Part shown: piece by piece, positions 8,190 through 17,266 of the stretch | Numbering within the stretch: position 1 is the first letter of the stretch | Layout: every line of letters begins with the position of its first letter | The notes under the pieces: model-generated | Told to the model about the DNA's origin: nothing | The model's database searches: none | Seen by the model: the letters and a program-made list of their open reading frames with translations, nothing else | Translations under genes and position numbers: made by a program | Assembly (NCBI GenBank): GCA_023454395.1 | Contig: JAEYFY010000246.1 | Coordinates: forward strand, 1 to 19,909 | Source: Pseudomonadota bacterium | GTDB taxonomy: Bacteria > Pseudomonadota > Gammaproteobacteria > Enterobacterales > Enterobacteriaceae | Reading direction: 5' to 3' | DNA length: 19,909 nucleotides

Positions 8190-10988
8190 TTATTTTTGAT
8201 TCGGTGGCGTTAACTTAAAGACCTTTTCATTCTCACCTAGCCATTGACGAGCTACTTGGTTTATATCGTTAACACTTAATGTTTTTATAATGGCAGGATC
8301 AGTAAGTAAACGCTGGTACTGTTGATCATCAGTTGCAACTTGAGCCAGAGCATCCGTCCAATAGCTTGCACTGTCATTTACCTGTGAATTTTCAGTTAGC
8401 CAGATATTTTTAGCCTCTTGTAACTCTTTATCTGTAATGCCTGACTGTTTAACTTCATTCACGACTTTACGAGCAAGAGTAATTAATTCGTCTGCACGCT
8501 CAGGTGATGCCGTAAAGTTTAAACGGCCGGTATAGTAGCTTGTCGGGACTTTCGTTAACATTTCAGAAAAACCAAGAGAGTAAATGCCCCCGGCACGTTC
8601 ACGCAGATTGAGTCTTAAGCGTTGACTGATCACCGTATCAAGTAAATTTAGCGCTAATACTTGCTGCTGTGACCATTGAGCCGGTGCCGCATACTGAATG
8701 CTAATCATGCTCTTATCGCTACTTGCAATAGGGTATGTTTTACTAAACGAGGTAAGTTTAGGATTAATAGCGGGATCTGCCCAAAATAAGCGTTGCTCTG
8801 AACGCGTTGGCAGACTTGCAATCCAACGTTCAACAAGAGGTTTAACTTGATTTAGATTGATAGGACCACTGATAACTAAGGTCATATCAGCCGGTTGCCC
8901 TAAGATCATTTGGTTGGTTTGCTGTAATTGTTGGGCAGTAAATTGTCTCCAAGCACCTTGAGGCGAAATCACTAAACGATCGCCATTTTGATAGCTTTCT
9001 TTATTGATATTATCTAAGAAGGTGCGTTCAACAGGTGTTTTTGAGATCCCTAATGCCATCGCTTGTTTTTGTTGCTCTAATTTCTCGCCATTAAATTGCG
9101 GTGACGTGATTTTTAAGTGCATTAACGTGAGTAAAGTTTCCAATTCATCAATTGGTGCTTCACCACGGAAACCGTGGAATAACAGTTCGCTATAAGGGCG
9201 TAAATTAATTTGGTGTTGCTTGGTAAATAACGCCAATTCACGCGCATTATAATGACCATATCCACTGGCTTCAGGTAATTTTAATGCCCATTGCACCATG
9301 CCTAAGCTTTGATTGGTTTCAAGGGATGAACCACCCGGAATACGCAGTGAAACTTGAATATTATCTTTGAGATAACTGTCATTTTTCACAATCACTTTTA
9401 CGTTATTGCTCAGTGTCCACTGTTGTGTTTTTTCAATGGGCAGTGATTGTGTTGAAACAACAGAACCTGTGAGTTCAGGTTTGACATCTAATACAACAGC
9501 TTGCGTTTTTAACGTAAATGCGCCTGGGTTTGATTGTCTAATTTCTTGCCAGCGTTGTGTGGCTTTAGTGGCATTAAACAATTTAGCATCATTATCAGGG
9601 CCAATCACAGCAACGCGTGGTGATGCTTGTTTTAGGTATTGCGCAAAATAGTGTTCAAGCGTTTCAGGCGTCACTTTATTGATGAGTTGATAGCTTAAAT
9701 TTAATGCCTGTTTTTTTGTTTGAATTGGCATATCCAATTCAATGGCAGTCGTGATTTGGTTGGCTAAATAATCGTGCTCGTAACGTTCTTCGCCCGCAGC
9801 TTGTTGACTTAAACGTTTTAACAAGGCGTTACGTGCATTATCTAGCTCTTCTTGAGTCACAGGAACAGACGCTAAACGCTGAACTTCAGTCAATAAGATA
9901 TCTAATGCACCTTGGTAGTCATTCCCTTTAGGGTGCGCAATCATCAATTGTTGTGAGCGACGAGAATCTAACATTGCACCTTGCGCATTAGCGCTAATAG
10001 ACGCAATCAAGCCATTATCGACGATAGTTGAGAAGCGTTGATTTAAAATCGATAGCCATAATGAATCCATTAGGTCTTCATATTGACCTTGGCGGCTATT
10101 TAAAGGGGCAGGCAAAGTCCGTTGCAAGGTAAATTGCAAAATACGCGAGCCTTGCTCTTTATCGAAAATCGTTTTAACGAGTAAATCTTTATGATCGATA
10201 AAGTTGTGCCAAGATGGATCGTCAATCCCTTTGTTCTCGCTATTTTTAGCGTTAAATAGTTGTTTAATATCCGCGATAGCATCGCCTTGATTAAAGTTAC
10301 CCACCAGCACTAAAGCCATTCTTTCTGGTTGATACCAAGTATCATAATAACGTTTCGCATCTTTCACATCGCCGTGTTTAACGATGTCGAGATCGCCAAT
10401 AGGATCACGATTAAGATAACGACTACCGTAATAACGTAACTCTTCTAACTGGCGATTAATACGAAAACCAATACCTTGGCGCAAACGCCATTCTTCAACA
10501 ATAACAGGACGCTCTTTATCAAATTCAATAGGGTCAAATGTCATTTCAAATGCCCAGTCTGATAAGATTTTTAGCCCTGTTTTAATTTGGATGGGGTTTG
10601 CATTTGGGAGTGACAGTTTATACGTTGTCGCATTTAAACTTGTTGCGGCATTTACGTGACTACCTAATTTCATGCCTAGGCTTTCAAGTTGTTTAAAGCC
10701 CGTTGTACCCGGAAAATGAGTTGTACCTTTAAACGCCATATGTTCTGTAAAGTGTGAAAAACCAAGTTGCTTTTCATCTTCTTGTACAGAACCGCTTTTC
10801 ACTAATAGACGCATTTCAACGCCGGTTTGTTGACGTTGCAGTAAGTAGACGTCTAACCCATTATCTAGCGTAAAATGGCGAACATCAGGGCGCAGTAGTA
10901 GCGTATTTTTGTCATTTTGATTAGGGGTGCTTGCAGCACATCCTAAAAGTGAAAGGCTGACTGAAACAATCAGTAAGTTACGATACAT
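8190..10988 (-). CDS. pqqL: PqqL/FusC-type M16 zinc protease, predicted lipoprotein
   Basis: 932 residues (E. coli PqqL 931). It has a lipoprotein signal ending LSLLGC with Cys17; the +2 residue is Ala, which by Lol rules favours the outer membrane. The M16 zinc site is His79, Glu82 and His83 (HFTEH), with the distal ligand probably Glu166 in VIVEEW. Two M16 halves follow: the active N-half to about 450 and a C-half at about 500-930 without the zinc motif, as is usual for the family. Family knowledge: Pectobacterium FusC cleaves imported ferredoxin in the periplasm to free iron, and E. coli PqqL is iron-regulated. The ATG at 10988 has GGAG nine bases upstream and overlaps the ABC gene end by 11 bases, indicating coupling. 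The in-frame TTG at 11003 is less likely. Despite the gene name, nothing here suggests PQQ synthesis. Confidence 0.9.
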   Translation of the reverse strand: MYRNLLIVSVSLSLLGCAASTPNQNDKNTLLLRPDVRHFTLDNGLDVYLLQRQQTGVEMRLLVKSGSVQEDEKQLGFSHFTEHMAFKGTTHFPGTTGFKQLESLGMKLGSHVNAATSLNATTYKLSLPNANPIQIKTGLKILSDWAFEMTFDPIEFDKERPVIVEEWRLRQGIGFRINRQLEELRYYGSRYLNRDPIGDLDIVKHGDVKDAKRYYDTWYQPERMALVLVGNFNQGDAIADIKQLFNAKNSENKGIDDPSWHNFIDHKDLLVKTIFDKEQGSRILQFTLQRTLPAPLNSRQGQYEDLMDSLWLSILNQRFSTIVDNGLIASISANAQGAMLDSRRSQQLMIAHPKGNDYQGALDILLTEVQRLASVPVTQEELDNARNALLKRLSQQAAGEERYEHDYLANQITTAIELDMPIQTKKQALNLSYQLINKVTPETLEHYFAQYLKQASPRVAVIGPDNDAKLFNATKATQRWQEIRQSNPGAFTLKTQAVVLDVKPELTGSVVSTQSLPIEKTQQWTLSNNVKVIVKNDSYLKDNIQVSLRIPGGSSLETNQSLGMVQWALKLPEASGYGHYNARELALFTKQHQINLRPYSELLFHGFRGEAPIDELETLLTLMHLKITSPQFNGEKLEQQKQAMALGISKTPVERTFLDNINKESYQNGDRLVISPQGAWRQFTAQQLQQTNQMILGQPADMTLVISGPINLNQVKPLVERWIASLPTRSEQRLFWADPAINPKLTSFSKTYPIASSDKSMISIQYAAPAQWSQQQVLALNLLDTVISQRLRLNLRERAGGIYSLGFSEMLTKVPTSYYTGRLNFTASPERADELITLARKVVNEVKQSGITDKELQEAKNIWLTENSQVNDSASYWTDALAQVATDDQQYQRLLTDPAIIKTLSVNDINQVARQWLGENEKVFKLTPPNQK

Positions 10989-12687
10989 ATTCGGTAGCTC
11001 CAACAGGTTGAGAGGAGGATACGGTAGGGGCTTTTAATGAAAGCACATTATCTGCAATCACATGTGTAAAGCGCTGGTGGCTGACTAAGGCAATCCCCGC
11101 GGTTGGCAGATGTTGTTTTAGCAACGTCAACATGTTTAACGCATTTTGCTCATCAAGGGCTGATGTGGTTTCATCTAATAAAATAAGCTCCGGTTTATTG
11201 AGTAATAAACGGGCAAAAATAAGACGTTGTTGCTCACCACCTGATAGGCGTGTTGTCCAATCAGTTTCGAGTGAAAGTTGATTTTTTATTTTGTCTAAGC
11301 CCACCAAATGAAGCGCATCTTCGTACTCTTTAGTGGAGAATTGATTAGGCTGACAAGGATAAGCGAGCAAACTATCTAAACGCGCAAAAGGCAGATACAT
11401 ACGTTGTGGGATCCAACACACATTTGGCGAGCGTTGAATTTCCCCTTTGAAGTAAGGCCAATGTCCACTTAATGCTCTAAGCAGTGTTGATTTACCTAAA
11501 CCAGAACAACCTTCGATAACGGTTAATTCACCCGCTTTTACCGAGAAGTTAATATCTTGGATTAACAGGCTATCATCTTGCATAAATAGAGAAAGATTAG
11601 CTTTCAATTTAGTCTGTTTATCATTTAAATCAGCGACTTCTGACTCATGATCGTGCTCTAAAAGTACCACGAAATTATAAAGACGGGTTACTGTTGCTTG
11701 CCATGCGGCAATCTCTTTATAAGAGAAAATAAACCAGCTTAATGCGCCTGCAACACTAGAGAATGCTTGTCTTAATTGCATTAATCCCCCTAGCATTAAC
11801 TCGCCAGCAAGGAATTTAGGGAGGGCAAAAATAATGGGCGCCATTGCAGTCGCTTGTTGATAACCCACAGTGAAGAAAGCCAAATTTCTTTCGTAGCGGA
11901 TAAGGCTATTCCAGTTACGAATAACCCCTAAAAAGCGACCCATTAATTCATTACGATCACTCATTTCACCACGTTGACCTGCAATCGCATCGCCATGTTG
12001 TTTGCGAGTGATAAGCGCAGTACGGTAATCAGCTTCTTTGCGTTGTTTATCCATATTAATTTTACGCAATGGCGAACCAATAAACTGCGTAATGGTGATC
12101 CCAATAATGGTATAGATAATACAAGCCCAGAACATATAGCCGGGAATTGTCCACTCGCTACCGCCTAAGGTGAAAGAGATAGCGCCAGACAGCGACCAAA
12201 GAATGGTGGCAAAAGAGATAAGTGTGAGTAACGAGTGTAAAAATGTCACCGTTAAACGCATGGTTGATTCGATCAGTAAACGAATATCTTCTGCAATACG
12301 CTGATCCGGGTTATCAGGCTCTTGAGAAGTCAGTCTTAACATATAGTGTTTACTGTTTTTCGATAACCAGCGGTCGAGGACTTGCTCTGTCATGCCTTCT
12401 CGCCAGCGAATAACCATTTTTTGGCGTAAAAAATCGCCCATGACCACGACAGTGATTAACCCTGCAATAATAATGACAAATTGTTGAAGGAGTTTGTATA
12501 GCGCTTGTCCGTCAAGTTGTTGTAATGCGTTATAGAAACTGCCATTCCATTCATTCATTTTGACGTTAAACCAAACCGATGACAGGGTTAAGGTTAACGA
12601 GACAATCAATAGAAACCAGCAGTAAAGGGCGGCACGCCGCCCCCAAAAAGGTGAAACTAAATAGAAAAATTGTTTTATTGTTTTCAT
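10978..12687 (-). CDS. yddA: YddA/FusD-type ABC transporter, SbmA-like membrane domain fused to ATPase
   Basis: 569 residues. Residues 1-350 form an ABC type-2 transmembrane domain of the SbmA/BacA class, with helices around 18-40, 65-85, 145-170, 180-205 and 290-325. It shares the DNPDQRIAEDIRLLIE motif with E. coli YddA. Residues 365-555 are the ATPase, with Walker A GCSGLGKST (Lys399), signature LSGGEQQRL (Ser482), Walker B LILLDETTSALD and the H-loop SHQ. One polypeptide carries both domains, so a homodimer is expected in the inner membrane. In the Fus system the homologue FusD is proposed to move a product of ferredoxin processing, but the substrate is not known. It starts 63 bases after the receptor gene with only a weak ribosome site, no terminator intervenes, and its end overlaps the protease start. 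Confidence 0.9.
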   Translation of the reverse strand: MKTIKQFFYLVSPFWGRRAALYCWFLLIVSLTLTLSSVWFNVKMNEWNGSFYNALQQLDGQALYKLLQQFVIIIAGLITVVVMGDFLRQKMVIRWREGMTEQVLDRWLSKNSKHYMLRLTSQEPDNPDQRIAEDIRLLIESTMRLTVTFLHSLLTLISFATILWSLSGAISFTLGGSEWTIPGYMFWACIIYTIIGITITQFIGSPLRKINMDKQRKEADYRTALITRKQHGDAIAGQRGEMSDRNELMGRFLGVIRNWNSLIRYERNLAFFTVGYQQATAMAPIIFALPKFLAGELMLGGLMQLRQAFSSVAGALSWFIFSYKEIAAWQATVTRLYNFVVLLEHDHESEVADLNDKQTKLKANLSLFMQDDSLLIQDINFSVKAGELTVIEGCSGLGKSTLLRALSGHWPYFKGEIQRSPNVCWIPQRMYLPFARLDSLLAYPCQPNQFSTKEYEDALHLVGLDKIKNQLSLETDWTTRLSGGEQQRLIFARLLLNKPELILLDETTSALDEQNALNMLTLLKQHLPTAGIALVSHQRFTHVIADNVLSLKAPTVSSSQPVGATEYVS

Positions 12688-12750
12688 TGCTTATTGGTCA
12701 TATTTTTATTGTGTATCGACTTGGTTGCTCACATTAACTTCGTCAATTTA

Positions 12751-15492
12751 TTAATAGTCGTAGCTGACTTGTAACCAGAACTGACGACCTGGTTCATACG
12801 ATTTGTAATCTTTATCTTGGTAAGTGAAGTAGTCAGACACATTTTTAGTGTTAAGGACGTTATTTACTTCAACAGAAATACCTACACCATAAGCAAATTC
12901 AGGTTTCCAACCCAGTTTGGTATCCCAAGTAAAACGGCTACTGTAATTACGTTTTTTGTATTCAAATAATGGGCCATATTCACTTGGTTTTGGGGAACCA
13001 TTATTGGCTTTTTCTGCTTGTGAACGAGCGCCATTCCATTGAAGGCGGTTATACCAAGTCAGATCTAAATCATCCCAAACACTAGTGAGTTCAGCCGTGA
13101 CTTTTAATGGTGAGTTAAAGTTGCCAGAAGGTAAGTCTTTTGCATTGATGATTTTTCCGTCATACCACACTTTGTCGTAGTTCATTCCTTGTACACTAGG
13201 ATCGAAGTTGGCATAGCCAGAATCTTTAGGTGTATTCGTTTTGCTTTGTTGCCAGCTAATAGAAGCATTAAAAACATGGTCAGCTTGCGCTAATTCCCAC
13301 GGCTGACTATTTTTCACAGAAAGCGTTACGGTATCGTGAGTACTGCGTCCATTGTTATTAAATTGACGAATTCTTATTTTATCTTTGTCATTTGGATATT
13401 TGGTATCACTACGCACTTCGTCACGACCTTCACGATGAACATATTGTAAACGCCATGTCGTGGATGCGATTTCTTGTTGTAAACCTAAAGTAATTTCATC
13501 GTTATAAGGTGTTTTTAGCGAATCGACGCCTTCAAAGTCAGTACGATTTTCCCAATCATTCGGATTGTCGTTATCACAAGAGTAATAGCAGTGTTGTAAG
13601 CCCGCATTCTGTGCGCCATAAAGCGCATAAGTCAGCATGGAACGACCGTAGTAACGGTTTACACCACCAATAATTAAAGTATTACCAGTGCCCCAAATAT
13701 CATAAGTTCCGCTTAAACGAGGAGCGATATTGTTTTTTTGAACAAAATCATCACGATCTAATCGAATACCTGGGCGCAACGTTAAACGTTTATATTGGAT
13801 ATTATCATCAAGATAAATCGAATAGTTTGTATACGAAGCATCATGTGTACCGGCAAGGAAACGTGTTGTTTGCTCTAATGAACCCATCCACTGATCATCC
13901 CAAGTGGAGCCAGTATAGGTATAGTTGTAGTAGGTTTTATCGCGAATATAAGAGCCTTTAGTACGGCTGATCTCAAATCCTGTGGTTGGCTGATGGCTTA
14001 CAGCACCCCATTCAACAGGATTAAATCGCATAATACTTTTGGCGTTATAGGTTTCTTGTTTGCTCTTCAAATCACCTTGACCACCACTACTTATCTGCTG
14101 TGGATTTTTCCAATCGGTGTAGTCCTTGATGGTCACAAATTCGTCTTGATCGTTAGAACGTTTATCTTCCAGATTTTGATAACCTGCCGTTAATTCTAAT
14201 GAACCAAGATCAAGCTGATGTTTATAAAGTGCGGTAAAACTTAAACCATTATGTTCGTTGTCATAACCTGAGTTATAGACAGAGCCGGAGAATAAATAGC
14301 TTTTATATCTGGCAATATTACTTGATAAATCAAAAGTTTGCTTTTCTGAAATATCCCAAGAATATTTAATAAAATAGTTATCTGAGGTACGGGTTTGATC
14401 TTTATAATGAGGTGTTTGCTCAACTTGTTCCAGTTCACCATCAGGATGACGGATCACTCCACCTTCAGAGCTAATCATCATTGGGATCGTTGATTCACGA
14501 CGAGATGCAGAGAAAATAAGCCCAGTATTGTCTGTTAAGCTTGTTTCAAACCAACCACCAAAGTTTTGTTTATCGTATTTTTTCTGGAATCGGGCTGGAT
14601 TACTGAAATCATTATTTGCAGTATCAAAATTTAGTTTTGGATCGGTGAAAATATTGTTCCAGCTTGAACGAGTTGTACGATAATAGGCGTTGGCGTGTGT
14701 TTCACCAGACCAACGACGGCTTTGTACTTCAACGGTGCCACCCGTAAATCCGCCAAATTCCACAGGAATATTGTTATCGTAAACGGCTACGCTATCAATT
14801 AGGCGGCTATCAAGGTACATCCCTTGTTCGTCACTACTAATGCGTGTGTTGGTTTCACCTAAATCTGATTTTGCAGGGTCAAAGTCATTGTTAAAACTTA
14901 CACCATCAAGCTTGTAAGAGTTTTGATAACTACTAGAGCCGTGAATAGAAATACGAGAAGGTTTAATTTCACCCTGATTCATTGAGGTGCTGTCGTTATT
15001 GGAAAATTGAACAGCAGGGTTACTTTTTAGTAAGTCAGTAACGTTTCCATCACCTGTATTACGCTGTTTTATCTCTTCTGCGGTGATGTATTGCGGTGCG
15101 GAAACGACATCGGTAGCTGGATGATAAGCATTACCGACACCTGTGACTCTAACTTCAGGAATAACAATCTTGTTAGCCGTTGCTAGAGGGCGAATAACAA
15201 ATCCACTTCCTTGTGGAATAATTTCTAATCCACTACCAATTAAGACTTTTTGTAATGCGGTTTGGGTTTCAAATTGACCTGAAAGTGCTGGAGCACGTAG
15301 GTTTTTAACCGAATTTGCATCAAATAAAATTTGTACTTGCCCTTGTTTTGCAATGGCACTTAATGAATCAGCTAAAGACTGTTCTGGTAACGCCACAGAA
15401 ACTGTAGATGCATAAGCGCAAGGTGCGGCAATAGTGGTACTTATTAGCAACGCTAGCAGAGACCTCTTAAGAGCCTCTTTTTTGTTATTCAT
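12751..15492 (-). CDS. TonB-dependent receptor of YddB/FusA type with STN signalling domain
   Basis: 913 residues from the ATG at 15492. This start is preferred because GGTGA lies 7-8 bases upstream; the ATG at 15498, giving 915 aa, is possible. Signal peptide 1-28 ends AYA. Residues 29-103 are a secretin/TonB short N-terminal (STN) domain. A TonB-box-like PEVRVTG lies at 112-118, then the plug (GDGNVTDLLKSNPAVQ, RISIHGSSSYQNSYKLDG, VEFGGFTGGTVEV), then a 22-strand-type barrel ending in aromatic QVSYDY. The plug closely resembles E. coli YddB, which I recall as lacking STN. Adjacent cysteines 635 and 639 (CYYSC) probably form a disulfide in an extracellular loop. It should bind an iron-bearing ligand at the surface, likely a protein by analogy with FusA and ferredoxin. 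The ligand here is unknown. It follows fecR and begins the receptor-ABC-protease operon. Confidence 0.9.
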   Translation of the reverse strand: MNNKKEALKRSLLALLISTTIAAPCAYASTVSVALPEQSLADSLSAIAKQGQVQILFDANSVKNLRAPALSGQFETQTALQKVLIGSGLEIIPQGSGFVIRPLATANKIVIPEVRVTGVGNAYHPATDVVSAPQYITAEEIKQRNTGDGNVTDLLKSNPAVQFSNNDSTSMNQGEIKPSRISIHGSSSYQNSYKLDGVSFNNDFDPAKSDLGETNTRISSDEQGMYLDSRLIDSVAVYDNNIPVEFGGFTGGTVEVQSRRWSGETHANAYYRTTRSSWNNIFTDPKLNFDTANNDFSNPARFQKKYDKQNFGGWFETSLTDNTGLIFSASRRESTIPMMISSEGGVIRHPDGELEQVEQTPHYKDQTRTSDNYFIKYSWDISEKQTFDLSSNIARYKSYLFSGSVYNSGYDNEHNGLSFTALYKHQLDLGSLELTAGYQNLEDKRSNDQDEFVTIKDYTDWKNPQQISSGGQGDLKSKQETYNAKSIMRFNPVEWGAVSHQPTTGFEISRTKGSYIRDKTYYNYTYTGSTWDDQWMGSLEQTTRFLAGTHDASYTNYSIYLDDNIQYKRLTLRPGIRLDRDDFVQKNNIAPRLSGTYDIWGTGNTLIIGGVNRYYGRSMLTYALYGAQNAGLQHCYYSCDNDNPNDWENRTDFEGVDSLKTPYNDEITLGLQQEIASTTWRLQYVHREGRDEVRSDTKYPNDKDKIRIRQFNNNGRSTHDTVTLSVKNSQPWELAQADHVFNASISWQQSKTNTPKDSGYANFDPSVQGMNYDKVWYDGKIINAKDLPSGNFNSPLKVTAELTSVWDDLDLTWYNRLQWNGARSQAEKANNGSPKPSEYGPLFEYKKRNYSSRFTWDTKLGWKPEFAYGVGISVEVNNVLNTKNVSDYFTYQDKDYKSYEPGRQFWLQVSYDY

Positions 15493-15550
15493 TTTCATTT
15501 CACCAATCCCATTCACTAACTTAATAATTGTTGTTACTAGGGAAGAGGGT

Positions 15551-15566
15551 GAAATGAGAATTATCC
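15551..15566 (-). promoter_or_regulatory. Candidate iron/ECF regulatory element before the receptor gene
   Basis: On the minus strand this reads GGATAATTCTCATTTC, 59-74 bases upstream of the receptor start in the 109-base gap after fecR. It recalls the E. coli fecA promoter region recognised by FecI (a GGAAAT-type -35 with similar following bases) and also contains a Fur-like GATAATTCTCATT. I cannot tell which, if either, is functional. Confidence 0.35.
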
Positions 15567-15601
15567 TCACCTGTAAAAAAGAATATTTTTCATATTTATT
15601 T

Positions 15602-16627
15602 TTACTTGTTGATAATTAACGCATTATTTTTATCGGTAAAAACAACATTAACCGGCAATATAAGTGGAATTGCGGTAATAAAGTCTTTGGCATCATTTAT
15701 ATTCGCGATCCCTGAGACTTTCATTTTGGCAATTTCAGGAGAGGAAATTTGAATATTGATATCAAGATAAGGTTTGAGTTTGGTTATCACCTCATTCAAT
15801 GGGCGCTCAAAGAAATGCAGTTGACCAAAACGCCAACTTCCCACGGAATCAACATTGACCGAAGAGATAACAAAACTATCACTGGTTAACTTGCTGGTGG
15901 CTTGAGAGCCAGCATACAAATAGGCTGGCGAAGATTTTGGTGTGGCTTTTACCTCGACAATCCCTTGATGTACAGCAACGTTAATTTGATTGTTATCATA
16001 ACGACTGACTTCAAATTTGGTACCAACCACTTTAATTAATCGGCTATCAGCATGAACATAAAAAGGGCGATACGGATTTGATTTTACTTTGAAGTAAGCT
16101 TGTCCTTTATCTAGCCATAATCGTCTTTCTTCTTGCACATAAGCCACTCTTACCTGTGTATTTCTGTCTAAATAGACTTTAGAGCCATCAGCTAAGGTCA
16201 TTTCTTTCGGTAAGTCACTGGTTGCAAGTGTCATATTATCCATCAGTAATGCAGGTAAATGACTATAAGGAAGATATAAAACGGTGAGTAAACAAAGAGT
16301 TGCTGTGGTGTGGATCAGCGGTCGCCAAGGTGCGCGTTTTTTCTTTTCAATTGTGGCTATTGTTGGTCGTGGTAATGCATCGCATTGACGCCAGATACCC
16401 GCAATATCTTGATACGCTTGCCGGTTTACATCATTTTCTATCCACACTTTAAATGCTTGACGTTGTTTAGGGCTCATCCTTTGGCTGTGTTGCCGGGTGA
16501 ACCAAAGGGCGGCTTGCTCATCAGTCGAACCATGGAGTAATTCATCATCAGTCTCCAAAAAAAAGGAGTCTGCGTCCTCATCTGTGTGAGGTCTCGTTTC
16601 CGGTATATTTTTTTCCGGCTTACTCAT
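15602..16627 (-). CDS. fecR: FecR-type anti-sigma regulator
   Basis: 341 residues. The N-terminal cytoplasmic part holds a DUF4880-like sigma-binding region at about 36-85 (AALWFTRQHSQRMSPKQRQAFKVW). One membrane helix is at about 103-122. The periplasmic FecR domain includes LADGSKVYLDRNTQVRV and VVGTKFEVSRY. The C-terminal DUF4974/STN-like domain includes RPLNEVITKLKPYLDINIQI. Family role: it senses the ligand-loaded receptor through the receptor's STN domain and then releases or activates the sigma factor. The ATG at 16627 (or 16630) overlaps the sigma gene by 8-11 bases and has AGGAG nine bases before the 16630 codon, so the pair is translationally coupled. The much longer upstream frame to 16807 would lie inside the sigma gene and is rejected. 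The symbol reflects homology, not ferric citrate specificity. Confidence 0.9.
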   Translation of the reverse strand: MSKPEKNIPETRPHTDEDADSFFLETDDELLHGSTDEQAALWFTRQHSQRMSPKQRQAFKVWIENDVNRQAYQDIAGIWRQCDALPRPTIATIEKKKRAPWRPLIHTTATLCLLTVLYLPYSHLPALLMDNMTLATSDLPKEMTLADGSKVYLDRNTQVRVAYVQEERRLWLDKGQAYFKVKSNPYRPFYVHADSRLIKVVGTKFEVSRYDNNQINVAVHQGIVEVKATPKSSPAYLYAGSQATSKLTSDSFVISSVNVDSVGSWRFGQLHFFERPLNEVITKLKPYLDINIQISSPEIAKMKVSGIANINDAKDFITAIPLILPVNVVFTDKNNALIINK

Positions 16628-17168
16628 CATTCGTGCATTTCTCCTTTCCTGCATCGACATATCTTTTGCAATGTAATAGGGCAGCCGCAATATGTTTTTC
16701 CACCATGCTGATTGAGATTTCCATTTGCTCTGCAATTTCGCTTTGTGATAGTCCATCAAAACGATAAAGAATAAATGCTTCTCGACGGCGTGGAGGTAAT
16801 GTTTCAATTGCTTCGCTAAGTAGATCTAAACGCTGTTGATGCTCAAGAACATATCCCGGATCAAGCTCCGTGGTATAACTTTGAGCGGCGTCATCTAATT
16901 CACAATCATCCTGATAGATATCTTTTTGCTTTTGATTTTTTCTCCAATGGTCAATCAAAACGTGGTTCGCTATTTTAAACAGAAAAGCACGCTGTTCTTG
17001 CACAGGTGTTTGTTCTTTTCTGTTTAGCCATAGTGTAAACACATCTTGAGACAAATCATCTGCATCATGGTAATTACCCGTACGTTTGTGGAAAAAACGC
17101 ACAAGTTGTCCATAGGTTGATTGATAGGCACAACTAATTTTTTGTGCCAATGATTTATCGCTAGCCAT
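16620..17168 (-). CDS. fecI: FecI-type ECF sigma factor
   Basis: 182 residues. Sigma region 2 spans about 13-75 (STYGQLVRFFHKRTG, DADDLSQDVFTLWL for -10 recognition and core binding, HVLIDHWRKN). Region 4 spans about 112-172 (IETLPPRRREAFILYRFDGL, then the helix-turn-helix SQSEIAEQMEISISMVEKHI for -35 binding). The pattern is typical of the iron-starvation FecI group. With the downstream FecR it should form a cell-surface signalling pair that switches on the receptor operon when the receptor is occupied. The start has only a modest AGAGA ribosome site. It is divergent from the TonB-like gene, and the shared region contains a Fur-like palindrome. Specificity for ferric citrate is not implied. 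Confidence 0.92.
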   Translation of the reverse strand: MASDKSLAQKISCAYQSTYGQLVRFFHKRTGNYHDADDLSQDVFTLWLNRKEQTPVQEQRAFLFKIANHVLIDHWRKNQKQKDIYQDDCELDDAAQSYTTELDPGYVLEHQQRLDLLSEAIETLPPRRREAFILYRFDGLSQSEIAEQMEISISMVEKHIAAALLHCKRYVDAGKEKCTNDE

Positions 17169-17232
17169 AATCTCTGGTGTCTAAAAAAGAGTGAAATAAT
17201 AAGCTCTTACTGCTTCTTATGCGAACAAGTTA

Positions 17233-17244
17233 TGATAATTATCA
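17233..17244. promoter_or_regulatory. Fur-like palindrome in the fecI/tonB divergent region
   Basis: TGATAATTATCA is a perfect 12-bp palindrome made of Fur half-sites. The surrounding 19 bases match about 12 positions of the GATAATGATAATCATTATC consensus in either register. It lies 65 bases from the sigma start and 96 from the TonB-like start, and overlaps the -35 candidate of the latter. Fur control of both genes is the natural inference for an iron locus. Confidence 0.5.
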
Positions 17245-17266
17245 AGCTAATTTTTTATTGTATTAT
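17239..17266 (+). promoter_or_regulatory. Candidate promoter for the TonB-like gene
   Basis: TTATCA (17239-17244) and TATTAT (17261-17266) are 16 bases apart, resembling a sigma-70 promoter whose -35 is covered by the Fur-like palindrome. The leader would be about 65 bases. AT-richness makes chance matches likely. Confidence 0.3.

Noticed and set aside
8190..10988. PQQ biosynthesis role for the PqqL-like protein
   Set aside because: No pqq genes are nearby. The context and lipoprotein signal fit periplasmic proteolysis of imported iron proteins.
10989..11003. TTG start for the PqqL-like protease
   Set aside because: The ATG at 10988 has GGAG at good spacing and starts a standard lipoprotein signal.
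15493..15570. Receptor start at 15570
   Set aside because: The 24 or 26 extra residues precede a normal signal peptide, and the region is more likely promoter and leader.
16628..16807. N-terminal extension of FecR to an ATG at 16807
   Set aside because: It would lie wholly inside the sigma gene in another frame. The ATG at 16627/16630 has an AGGAG and gives the family length.
16620..17168. Sigma factor as RpoE-like envelope stress sigma
   Set aside because: Its neighbours are a FecR and an STN receptor, and the sequence pattern is FecI-like; no RseA-type partner follows.
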